Shown: piece by piece, positions 35,538 through 46,000 of the stretch
How positions within the stretch are numbered: position 1 is the first letter of the stretch
How the letters are laid out: every line of letters starts with the position of its first letter
DNA from: Leucogyrophana mollusca
Taxonomy: Eukaryota > Basidiomycota > Agaricomycetes > Boletales
Length of the DNA stretch: 64,000 bases
Assembly: GCA_021014945.1 (NCBI GenBank)
Contig: MU266442.1
Span: forward strand, 29,263 to 93,262
Direction: 5' to 3'
Notes under the pieces: model-generated
What the model saw: only the letters and a program-made list of their open reading frames with translations
Databases searched by the model: none
Told to the model about the DNA's origin: nothing
Position numbers and translations under genes: made by a program

Positions 35538-37284
35538 TTACAAGCGTATCGTCCCCCCTGGGGCGCTCTGCAGCCCTCCATCAGCGCCTTCCTCGCGTTC
35601 CACACCCTCTCCACGTTCGCCTTCGCGTCCTTCGCCCCGGCCTTGCCACATATTCCTGTCTCCGTCATAGTGCTCCCGATCCTCCTCTCCATCACCACCA
35701 CCGTCGCCGCCACCGCCGCCGATCATCGCCTCCTCCTCCTCCGCGCTCCAGTGGTGCGATGCCGGGTTCCCTCCCCTCCCGCGTCCCCTTCCGCTTGCAC
35801 CATACGCCCCCCTTCCGCTCCCACTCCCACCATACCCCCTGTCCCACGTACCCCCACCCCGGCCGCCAACGAGCCCCACAGCCCACGCGCCCACCTCGCC
35901 CGCACACTCCGCCGCGAACGCGCCCATCTCGCGCAGGTGCTCGGCGGAGAAGGTCGGCGTGGGCGGGCGCCGGCGGAGGACGAAGTGCGCGTAGAGCGTG
36001 GAGGCGACGGTGTAGAGCGTGAGGAGGAGGACGAGGCTGGGTGGGTGGTGTGGGGAGGGGTGGTGGGGTGGGGTGCGTTGTGGAGGGGTGGTGGGGTGGG
36101 GTGCGTTGTGGAGGGGTGGTGGGGNNNNNNNNNNGGGGTGCGTTGTGGAGGGGTGGTGGGGTGGGGTGCGTTGTGGAGGGGAAAGGGAGAGGTGCGTTGA
36201 GGAGGGGAGGAAGGCGAGTGGGTTAAGAGAGCAAGGGAAGGTACCCGGGACGAGAGGGGAGGAAAGAAAGGGCGAGTTAGCACGTCCACGCAAAGGGGAG
36301 AACCGGCAAACAAACGCACGTTATGCCCACAAACACCAATATCCCCCCAAAGACCCCCCGCTCGCCCTTCGGGCACGCAAACTATAGGTTACATACGAAG
36401 CACCGCCGTCATCAGCGTCCTCGTCAGCGTGTGCAAATCGCCCAAATCGCTACAAACCACTCACATGCGTCCGCCACTCCACCTCAAACGCACACGCGCG
36501 CGCGTCGTCGCTCGGGAACTGCACGACGAGCGCGGGGGCGCCCGCGCCGTACACGGAGGTGTCGCAGATGAACCGGATGACGGCGCCCGCGCGGGCAGGG
36601 GAGTCGGAGGACGAGTCGGGGCATGGCGAGCCGTTGGAGAGGAGGAGCGTGGGTGCGTTGGCGGTCATGGTGAGGGTGGTGTTGACTTGGCTTTTGGTGT
36701 GTTGTGTCGTGTGGGTGTGGGTGTATGGGTGTAGGTGGGTGCATGGGTGTATGGGTGTGAGCAGGAGTATGTGGCGTACAGTTAGCACATATATGCCCAA
36801 TCACAACCAAGCGCAACTCCAACAGGCGTGACTCCAACACCAACACACGCCCTCTGAAGCACAACCACAACCACAACCACGACTCACCCAATCGAGAAAT
36901 CACCATGGTCGCGCCGGACGAAGCCCGCAACGTCCGATTCATCGAGGTTCCAGGTCTCGCTGGCGACGCCGCGGCAGACGTTCAGTGTAAATGTGCGCCC
37001 GGAGTCGGTAGTGAACTGGTAGTCTTTGCTGGGGTGTCGGTTAGTTAGTCGTCATATAGTCACCAGTCGATTGTGGGTGGAGTGTATGTGTGTTATGGAC
37101 GAGAATGAGAAGGAGTCGAGCGCAAACAAACCGAAACAGAGACGCACCTCGCTTTGAGCGGATTGAGGTCGTAAAAGTTGCCCTCGGCGTCATGCAGCGT
37201 GCAGGGCTTCTCCTGCGCGAGCACGGGCAGGCATAGTGATGATAGCAGCGTTAATGTTAATGCTGACGTCGACAGCGGGAGCAT
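35538..37284 (-). CDS. MRH-domain single-pass receptor (M6PR/ATG27-like)
   Basis: Type I membrane protein with a mannose-6-phosphate-receptor-homology domain, the family of cargo or sorting receptors in Golgi-endosome traffic that includes Mrl1 and Atg27. It starts at 37284 with a signal peptide (MLPLSTSALTLTLLSSLCLP). Luminal segments are CTLHDAEGNFYDLNPLK, DYQFTTDSGRTFTLNVCRG, DVAGFVRRDHGDFSIG, PCPDSS and VIRFICDTSVYG, with the conserved cysteines. The TM is split over two exons: ERGVFGGILVFVGIT, then LVLLLTLYTVASTLY. The cytosolic tail (PTPTFSAEHLREMGAF) ends in a long Gly-rich extension to 35538. The intron inside the TM holds a minisatellite and an assembly gap. Divergent from Utp14. Confidence 0.82.
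36057..36180. repeat. 28-bp G-rich minisatellite in MRH-gene intron
   Basis: At least four units of a 28-bp G-rich repeat (core gtgcgttgtggaggggtggt plus ggggtggg), broken by ten N. G-runs on this strand could form quadruplexes. The repeat sits inside the intron that splits the transmembrane segment of the MRH gene. The true copy number is unknown. Confidence 0.9.
36125..36134. other. Assembly gap (10 N)
   Basis: Ten undetermined bases within the G-rich minisatellite. The gap probably marks collapsed repeat units, and its real length need not be ten. Confidence 0.98.
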
Positions 37285-37469
37285 GGCGGCGGGGGGCGTA
37301 CAGTGTGGGAGACAGACGAGGGTTAACTTTAACACAGGCGCCGAATACTACCTTCCTAAAACGGGCTGTATCCCGGCAAGTGCCGAGCGTATTTTCTCCC
37401 CTAGCCTTGAGGCAGTCGTTGTGTCCCATCTCCCACTGTATCTGTATCGCACCTCGCAAGCCAGCGACC
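37285..37469. promoter_or_regulatory. Shared divergent promoter, MRH gene / Utp14
   Basis: Only 185 bp separate the two start codons (37284 minus, 37470 plus), so both genes must share this interval for initiation. It contains a CCCATCTCCCACTG pyrimidine-rich block near the Utp14 start. No TATA box is obvious. Confidence 0.6.
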
Positions 37470-40400
37470 ATGGCGCGGACGGGCAGGCCATCGCGTCCCC
37501 CTCCTTCCTTGTCAAAATCGAAACCGGCACACAGACTGAGCCAGAAACCAAGTGCGAACGCACAGAAAAACGCAGCAGGCTACGCGAAGCGCCTTTCGCA
37601 AAAATCGCAAAAATCGCAAAAATCGGGGGAATCGAAGTCGAGATCGCTCGAGGACGTGTATGAGTACGCGCCGCCGGGGAGGGTCCGTCGTGCGGGAGTC
37701 CGGCTCGAGCTGGATCGGGACGAGCGGGTTGGGATGGGGGGCAGTGGTTCGGAGGACGACGGCGAGGATGGGGAGAGGGGAGGGAGGGAGGCACGGCTGC
37801 TGGGCGATGGAGAGGAGGTTGGGAGTGAGGATGACGAGGAGATCGATAGCGATGGGGCATTTGAGGAGAGCGATGAGGAGCGGTTTGCGGGGTTTGATTT
37901 TGGGAGGGGCGGGAAGAGCGTGGTGGGCAGGAGCAAAGATAAGGGGAGGGAAAGGAAGTTGCCGGAAGTTGATCTGAACGAGGAAGACGACGATGACGAT
38001 GACGACGACGACGAGGACAGCGACGACGACGAGGAAGAGGAGGGCGAATCAGGTGACTTTTTTGACGTTCTGGAGGTGTTTGACGGCAAGGCGGAGGAGG
38101 AGGAGGATCGCAGCAAGAAGGTCAAGGAAACGCAGGGGCCAAAAGTCGTAGTCGATGACGACGACGATGACGACGACGACGAAGACGTGGAAGACGACGG
38201 CGAAGACGTGGACGACGATGACGACGCAGAAATCGACGCCGCCTCCGACACCGGCTCCAAAATATCCGCCTCCGACACCGCCCTGCACTCCCTCTCCACC
38301 TTCATCTCCACCCTCCCCACCTCCCAAAAGCGCAAAGCCGGCCCCTCCCCTCCCGACGACGGCGCACCAAAACCCAAACGCACGCGCCGCCTAAAGGAGC
38401 GCACAGAGGCGGGCCCGGAGGGCGAGTTCGGCGCGCAAGCATCCGGTGCGTGCTTCTCCCGTCTACAGTGCTAATTATCTTACTGCAACTCGTAATCTTG
38501 GTATATACACGACAGGCTTACAAAAACTAAACCTCGACGACCTCCTCGCCCCGCTCGCCTCCTCCTCCTCCTCCTCCTCCGCCCTCGCCTCCCTCAAAAA
38601 ATCCACCAAGCCCCTCCTCCCCACCCCCTCCACCACCACCACCAAAAAATCCAAAACCCCGAAAACCCTACCCGCCCCCCTCCCGCACCGCACCCAAGAG
38701 CGCCTCGACCGCGAGGCCGCCTACGAGCAGACCAAGACCGAGGTCGACACGGCCTGGAGCGCGACCATGAAGCGCATCCGCCAGGCGGAGCACCTCAGCT
38801 TCCCGCTCCAGGCCCCCCCGCTCCAGGCGCGCGCGTCGGGGCTCGAGCTGGCTGCGAGGTTCAAGGTGCGTTTGTTGTTTCTTGGTGTCTCCTTTGGCCG
38901 AATTTCGAATATCGACCTGACCTGACGGCTTCGCCTAGCCAACCACCCCCCTCGAATCCGCCGTGTCCACGCTCCTCGCGTCCGCTGCGCTGCACGACCC
39001 CCAGCTCGGGAGCACCGAGTCCCTCCTCACCGCGCACCTCTCGCCCGAGGACGTCGCACGGAGGCGCGCGGAGCTGCGCACGATGCGGGAGCTCGCGTTC
39101 AGGGCGGACAGGAAGGCCGCGCGCGTGGCGCGGATCAAGAGCAAGGCATATAGGCGCATCCGGAAGAAACAGCGCGAGCGGCTGGACGGTGATGAAGGCG
39201 GCGGTGCGGGTGCTGGGGACGGGGATGGAGATGAACAAGAACAAGAAGAAGCGCGCCTCAAAGCCGAAATCGCACGCGCGAGGGAGCGCGCGACCCTCCG
39301 CCACAAACACACCGGCAAGTGGGCGCGCGCCGCGATGAGGAGGGAGGGCGCGGACCCGGACCAGCGCAGGGAGATCGGGGAGATGTTGGAGAGGGGGGAG
39401 AGGCTGAGGCGGCGGATTCGGGGGGAGGGGTCTGGCGAGGACGAGGATTCTGGCTCTGGTTCTGGCTCTGGTTCTGAAGACGACGATGAAGAGGAAGGGG
39501 GGGGAGAGGGCGGAGGAACGATCAAGCGCCGCGCGTTCGAGGAGCTCGCGCGGCTCCGCACCACCGACGCGTCCTCCGCCCCCGCCGACGCCGGCGGCAA
39601 GAGCGTGTTCGGCATGAAATTCATGCGCGACGCCGCCGCGCGCCGGGAACGCGCGACCGCCGCCGCCATCGACGACTTTGCGCGGGAGATGGGCGTCGGG
39701 GACGGCGATGACGAGCTCGGTGTCGGGGGGAGTGATGCAGCTGGCTACGGGGACGGTGAGCTGGGTGCAGGGGCGAGCGACGCAGACCACGCAGTCGCAC
39801 TCGTCCAGCGCACAGGCGGGCGCGTGAGCTTCCGCCCGGGCGGGAGCACAGGTGCGGCGAACGTGGGCCCGAAACACGCCTCGCCGTCGGACACGTCGAG
39901 CGTGACGCTCCAGTCCGCGGACATCGCTGTGTTGTCGCCCACGGACGTGAAATCGGGTGGGTTCGGTGCGGCGTTGGTTTCGGCTGAGCGGGGCCCGGCG
40001 TCCTCGTCGAAACGCACGGACCCCGCCGGCCCTGCACCACAACCCTCCGATTCAAACCCCTGGCTCGCCCCCGCCGCGACAGGCGCAGCGCGGAAGAAGA
40101 AGAACGAGGTGCTCGTGCACAAGGGCGCCGACGCGCTCGCGAAGGCCGCGAGCCGGATCGCGAAGGCGTCGGGCAAGGCTAAAAGTAAGGTCAGGGCTAT
40201 CGGTGGTGAAGATGGTGCCGGACAGGGCGAAGGGGAAGAGAGCGGGGACGCGGATGCGGTGCTGGATATTAGCGTGGGGCCGGAGGCGGTGTTGAAGCTT
40301 CCGGGGGGTGGTGCGAAGGGGGGTAGTGCGAAAGGGAATGGTGAGGCGGAGGTGGAGGGGAGTACAAAAGCCGGCAGTCGCGAGAAGAAGGGCAGCGCTG

Positions 40401-41211
40401 ATGCTCGCGAGAAGAAGGGGAGAAGCAACGCAGGTGGCGAGGGCGCGGACGACTCGGACGTGCCCAGCGAGGTCGAGGAGCAGGAGCGCGAGATGGAGCG
40501 GGGGCGGCGGGGCGCGGGGACCGCAAAGGGCACAGGGAAAGGCGCGAAGGCGTTCGAGCAGCGCGACCTCGTCGCGCTGGCGTTTGCGGGGGACAACGTC
40601 GTGCAGGTACGTGGCCGAAAACAAGAAACGGAAAGGATGCGTGCTGATTGCTGATGGGCGTGTGTGCAGGCATTCGAGGAGGCGAAGCGCCGCGAGGAGG
40701 AGGAGGACGCCCCGCGCGTGGTGGATACGACGCTTCCTGGATGGGTGAGCACCTCCTTTCCCTCCCTTCCCCCCTCCTCGCCTCCCTTGTTCCCACACCC
40801 AAACTAACCCCACCCACAGGGCTCCTGGGCCGGCACCGGCACCACCCCGCGCGCCCCACGCCCACACCTCCTCAAGGCCGTCCCAGGCATCGTCCCCGCC
40901 GCACGCGCCGACGCACGCAAGCCGACGCTCATCATCTCGGAGAAGCGCGACAAGAAGGCCGCGCGGTACCTCGTGCGGGAGCTGCCGCACCCGTACACGA
41001 GCGCGGCGCAGTATGAGAGGGGGATGGGCGTGCCGATTGGGGCGGAGTGGAATACGCGGGTTGGGTTCCAGCGGGGGACGGTGCCGCGGGTTGTTAAGAA
41101 GGTGAGTTTTGGGCTTGGGCTTGGATTTTGGGGTCGGGCTTTTTGGGAGGGTTGCTGATTTGTGTTTTGCAGATGGGGACTGTTATCGACCCGCTGGAGA
41201 AGTTGTTCTAG
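37470..41211 (+). CDS. UTP14: U3 snoRNP-associated protein Utp14
   Basis: Nucleolar component of the small-subunit processome; in yeast Utp14 activates the helicase Dhr1. Six exons close in frame: 37470-38445, 38516-38865, 38939-40606, 40670-40744, 40820-41101, 41173-41211 (3390 nt, 1129 residues). Order: a basic N-terminus, a very long acidic tract (Asp/Glu runs, 37975-38235), LQKLNLDDLLAPLA, ATMKRIRQAEHLSFPLQA, MRELAFRADRKAARVARIKS plus KAYRRIRKKQ, KWARAAMRREGAD, and the C-terminal signature KKAARYLVRELPHPYTSAAQ then RGTVPRVVKKMGTVIDPLEK. It is larger than yeast Utp14 through low-complexity insertions. Strong codon bias creates long antisense open frames that are not genes. Confidence 0.95.
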
Positions 41212-41745
41212 GTTCTTGCCGACGTCGTGGGTGTACGACCTTGGCTCTGACATGAGTAGCATACTTTGGAATACGCGCTTGCTGAGTGCAGATTTATTTT
41301 CGATGGGATCTCGAGTGCTAGCAGGTTTTCGGCCTGTGGGACCCAGTCTTCAAGTTCTTTGGGCACGATATCCACCTATCAGCCACCGACGCGGACGACA
41401 GCTACTGACCACCCACGTCAATCTGAAGGCACCCGCTCAGTGTCACACAGACCCACCCCCACGAACTTCACTTAACAGCAGCATCTGAAGCGCGGACAAA
41501 CCCCACGAACTGAGCTCTAAGGATTGAGTGCCGATTGCCTGTCCGTCTTCATGAGCAGCTCCAGTGGTCAGAGTTCGGCTTAAGCACTCGGACCCTGGTG
41601 GGTACGGGCGGCCAAACTCACCTACCAGGGGTTGATCAACTCCTGACTTTCATCCCCCCTCCCCAGTTTGACCACTCAGGTACATGGGCTGGTACACCCG
41701 TGTTTCTCTTTGCCTAGCACACCCTGGGACCGCTACGGACGAGCA
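41212..41745. other. Intergenic
   Basis: Downstream of Utp14. Frames here are short and unsupported. I see nothing recognisable. Confidence 0.4.
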
Positions 41746-41946
41746 ATGGTCTCCTTCACTCGCATCTTTGCAACGCTACTAGTAGCTCTCGCCACTGCCA
41801 CTACGGCTCAGCGTAGTAACGACGACACCACCGACTGCGATTTGGCTATGACAAAGCTCAATAATCAAAATCCTTCGTGGCCCACATACAGGCCGTACGC
41901 TTTCGAGGAGCACAGCTGTGCGAAGGATCACAAGCCGCGTTCATGA
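41746..41946 (+). CDS. Possible small secreted peptide
   Basis: 66-residue ORF beginning with a plausible signal peptide (MVSFTRIFATLLVALATATT, then AQ). The mature part is short and hydrophilic with two cysteines (DDTTDCDLAM and HSCAKDHKP). No family is recognised. It may be a truncated secreted protein, since small fungal secreted proteins usually have more cysteines. Confidence 0.35.
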   Translation: MVSFTRIFATLLVALATATTAQRSNDDTTDCDLAMTKLNNQNPSWPTYRPYAFEEHSCAKDHKPRS

Positions 41947-43013
41947 CAGGACCTGGAACAAGGTGTGTGAAACTTAACTTGCGCCAGATCGTTGCGCTAT
42001 CTCCAGGTGGTAGGATCGAACCATTCACTAGTTGAGTCATGTTTTCATCCAAGTCACCTGGTGGAAGTCGTGCTCATCGATTCGTGCTCTGACTAGGCGA
42101 CGACTGCAGCAGTCTCCTCCTTGGTGAGTTTGCGTTTGCACATGTACGCCTTGAACGTGTTCCCAACCACGCTAATGCGGTAAAACCCATTTTAAGCCGA
42201 GCATTTAAATGCGATCCATGGTGACCACCTCGACCACGAAGCTCGCTCTGTGGCTATTGTGAAGCCACGTATCAGCGCACCATCGTCGTCATCGTTATGA
42301 CTCGACATCAGTATGCTATACTATCCCTTTCCAAACCTTAACTACTTGTGAAGTACATCCGATGCATCCACACAGGTCAGAGCTATGTATAGACCCTCGC
42401 CGATATGTCTCTAAATATCTCGTGAACCTTCTCAGCGACTGTTTCGCATCTGCAGGTATGACCGTACTGCTAGCTTGTGGACGAGTGCAACGAGATGGTC
42501 GATACTGTGGCCCGAAGCTTCTCGTGACACTCTCTTGGGTGGGCCAAGCTGCCCTCAACACCTTGGTGGGCGGGGGTAGTTGATGCGAGAAATAGGTAGG
42601 CGCTTCGAAGAGCCGGACGAGAAGTGAGCTCCGGCTGACGTTATCCAAAGTAGGGGAGAGTTTCAAGCAATGTAAATGGTTTCAAAAGGGACGAGTGTAG
42701 GTGACCCCGATCGAAGGTTCCAATCTTCATGCATCATGGGCGGTCATGCAATCCTTGAACTCGGCCACTGGTATAAATAACCCGAACAAGTAACCGAGAT
42801 AAGGTATTCCAGGCGTCCAAAGTGTACACGCGGCGGTTGCCTTGCGCCCCCTTGCAAAGCAACAATGCGGTAAATCCACGAGGATTCCACACCCAAGGGT
42901 TGATGCGGGCACCGGTCAGCAGAGCCCCGGGCACCCTGGGAGCGCACGGCGCCCGAACGGCTTTTAGAAACTCACTTCGAAATTCCGCACCTCCTTGATA
43001 ACAACATTCCACC
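41947..43013. other. Intergenic upstream of kinase-GTPase-kinase gene
   Basis: About 1.07 kb without a supported gene. The stretch 42808-42865 resembles 10020-10078. The final part presumably contains the promoter of the gene at 43014. Confidence 0.4.
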
Positions 43014-46000
43014 ATGTCGATTAGTTTTCCGATTTCACAGTTTGGAAACGAGCTAGGGCAATTCAAACCCGCCATTTCCCTAGCTGAAGCTCCTAGTGAC
43101 TGGCTTCATGCCGATAACCAACATATCTCGGAGTGCGTTTCGACGCTCAAAAGCCGCGAACAGCTAGGAATCGACGGGATGGACGTAGTGTTCCCGGTCA
43201 GTGAGATGCTTTTGTTACGTCGCATCTCCGTTTACGCCTGACTCTGTAGCGATTCTTTGTCTATACGATGGCCCATCTGAGCTCGTTCAACCCCAAGTAT
43301 GTTACTCGCTCGCTCACAGCTCGTTTTACTAAATCGTCGAATCGCTAGGCTCGTGGATCCCCTGAAAGCAAAAGCCACTGAGTGGACTAGCGACAAAGAT
43401 GATATCGCCCAGCTTGTGAACCATCGTACCGTCAGGGACACTATTTGGGATCATCTCAATCGATGCGGAGGGGTATGTCAAATACGAATATACGCCGAAC
43501 TTGCTTCCGACTTTTACTTACAGACACACTTTCACGATGCGGGCACTGAGATCCTAGTAGGAGACATAATAATGCTTGACACGCTATGCATCACCGCTCG
43601 CATTTTACTTATTCTCCGTGATCATCAGCGCCGGCAAGTGCTAATGGACCAACACGCCTTCAACGCACAATCATTGCTTGGTCTTTTCCAAACGGTATGC
43701 CTTTTTGTGCTGTTGCATGAATCTTCGGCTGACGAAGCTGCCGCCGCATGATAGCTTCTCGATAGTCCCAATCTCGGTAGCGCTCGTCCGTCTATAGTGA
43801 GAGCGGCCGTGGACTTATCCAGGAAAACTGGACTTTATCCCGAGTGCTTGATTATCCCGGGCGTGAAGATTCGAGGAAAAGAACCGGTGTGTGGGGGAAG
43901 TTTCGGACACATCTACAAGGGTAAGGTCGCTGGTCAAGCCATCGCTATCAAGGTCATGCGGGTCTCCAATGCGACTGCCATCGAAGGAGCCCTAAAGGTC
44001 AGTTATTTTATGTGAACATGGCGTCCCTTGACCTTTGGGTCTTTAGGTCTTCTCTAGAGAGGCGGTGCTGTGGCGCCAGCTTTCCAACCCCAACGTGCTG
44101 CCATTTTATGGCGTGTACCGCTCGCCAGAGACAGCTTCTAAGCTATGTCTCGTATCGCCGTGGATGGAAAACGGAAACATTACACAATATCTGGAAAAGA
44201 CGCCCACAGCTGATCGCGGGTCTCTGGTATGTGGTACCATCCCAGTAACAACGATCTCGTTTCTCACAAGACACAGGTGATGGATATAGCACGCGGTCTA
44301 GATTATCTACATTCCTTCGAACCTCCGGTTATCCACGGTGATCTGAAAGGCGTAAGTGATCCTTAGAGTTGCTCCCGTCCAGTTGTTGACGCTTAACGCG
44401 TTACAGGCCAATATCCTTATCACAGCATCCTCACGGGCTTGCGTAGCCGGCTTTGGTCTGGCTACCCTTGAACATGAGGTCAATGTGTCATTTACACCCT
44501 CAACGAGCTCCTACGGGGTTGGAGCGCTCTTCTGGATTGCTCCCGAACTACTCAGTTACTGCGAGGGTGAGCGTCGGCACGCGACTTTAGCTAGCGACAT
44601 GTACTCGTTCGGTTGTGTGTGCTATGAGGTGACGTCCCTTAGTTTCTATTCATTATTCAGCATCTCTCATCCGCGACCAGATCTATACTGGATGTCCAAA
44701 ATTCGCCAACCTCTCGTTTCCGGGAGCCATCATTGCTGTTACTGAGGGTCGCCAAGTACCCCGGCCAACCCACCCTGAGCTCGACGATACAATGTGGGAG
44801 CTCGTTGAGCAATGCTGGGCCATCGAACCTTTATCTCGTCCACTCTCCAGCAATGTTGTCCACGAGCTTCGATCTCACTTCACTAACCTGCAGGGCCAAG
44901 AGTCCATTTGCGACTGGAATGAAGATGTCATATTGGATCTTCACTCCAAATTAGTTCGCGAACCCTCTGACACGACTAGCGGGGATGGAACATGGCCAAT
45001 CACCGACCAGGATATCATTGTTGCGTTAGTGATCCTGTTATGTATTTGTGCTTACATACCTAACTTTTACCTGACAAGGGTGATGGGGCCGACAGGAGCT
45101 GGCAAAACCTCGGTAAGGGCTGCTCTTATGACTACAAGGCACAAGTTCTAAACCAAGGCGCAGTTCATCAACATAGCGACAGAGAAAACATATTCTATCG
45201 GCGGCCACAATTTGGAGTCGTGCACTCAAGAGGTCCGCGCGTTCAAATGCCCTCACCCCCGTCTGGAAGGGCGTAATGTCGTATTTGTCGATACCCCTGG
45301 CTTTGACGATACCCACAGGACAGGGTATGATATCCTCAAGGAGATTGAAAAATGGCTAAAAACCACGTGAGCTCTGCTCCAAGACAGTCTTTGCGTTTAG
45401 ATCACGTCGATTTTCATGTGCAGACAACGTACCACCCTCTCCGCAATTCTGGTCTTCCATCCGGTCTCGGAAAGCAGAAAGCGTGGAACACCCTCAAGGA
45501 ACTTTAACATGTTTCAAGAGCTGTGTGGCGTGAATCACAAGGTCGTTTTGACTACTACGATGTGGGACAAAGTTCCTGCCGAGGTTGGAGATCAGCGCGA
45601 TTCCCAGCTCCGGGAGGAGTTCTTGGGACAGATGATATGGCAATGGTGCCTTACAGCTCGTTTCGAGTCCACGTGGAGGTCGGCCTGGGACATCGTTGGC
45701 GAGCTCGACCCCGCAACTGAAACGGTATTTCAGGCAGCGGCATTTCGTGCCAACAGGGGACTAAATACTGTCCTGACGAGCTTCCTGGATGATTTCGAGG
45801 CCATGCCCTTCACATGGGATTTTTTTTGGCCCACGGGGCCAGCTCAAAGCACCGCGGGGCCGGCCCAAATCACCGCAACCCCTATGCAGGTACTCGGGGA
45901 ATTTAAAACACCTATCTTCTTAGGCAAGGCTCCAAACGACTGGCTTCGGGAAAACAGCTCGCAGATCTCGAAATTTATGTCAAATCGTGGAAGAGGGCAC

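Noticed and set aside
37580..38404. 274-residue Ser-rich ORF on the minus strand
   Set aside because: It is the antisense of the Utp14 acidic tract (GAC/GAG read backwards gives Ser/Leu runs). The plus-strand exon is part of a fully closed gene.
38861..40990. Long minus-strand ORFs (up to 393 and 335 codons)
   Set aside because: Antisense shadows of the GC-rich Utp14 exon 3. No splice signals, domains or own promoter.
41990..42060. tRNA-like stretch (ggatcgaacc on plus)
   Set aside because: The T-arm does not pair over five base pairs and no acceptor stem could be found. I saw no convincing tRNA or rRNA gene in the window.
43197..43348. Apparent frameshifts at the start of the kinase-GTPase-kinase gene
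   Set aside because: Resolved by a 47-nt exon (43250-43296) whose phase fits both neighbours and which has an equal-length counterpart at 46075-46121.
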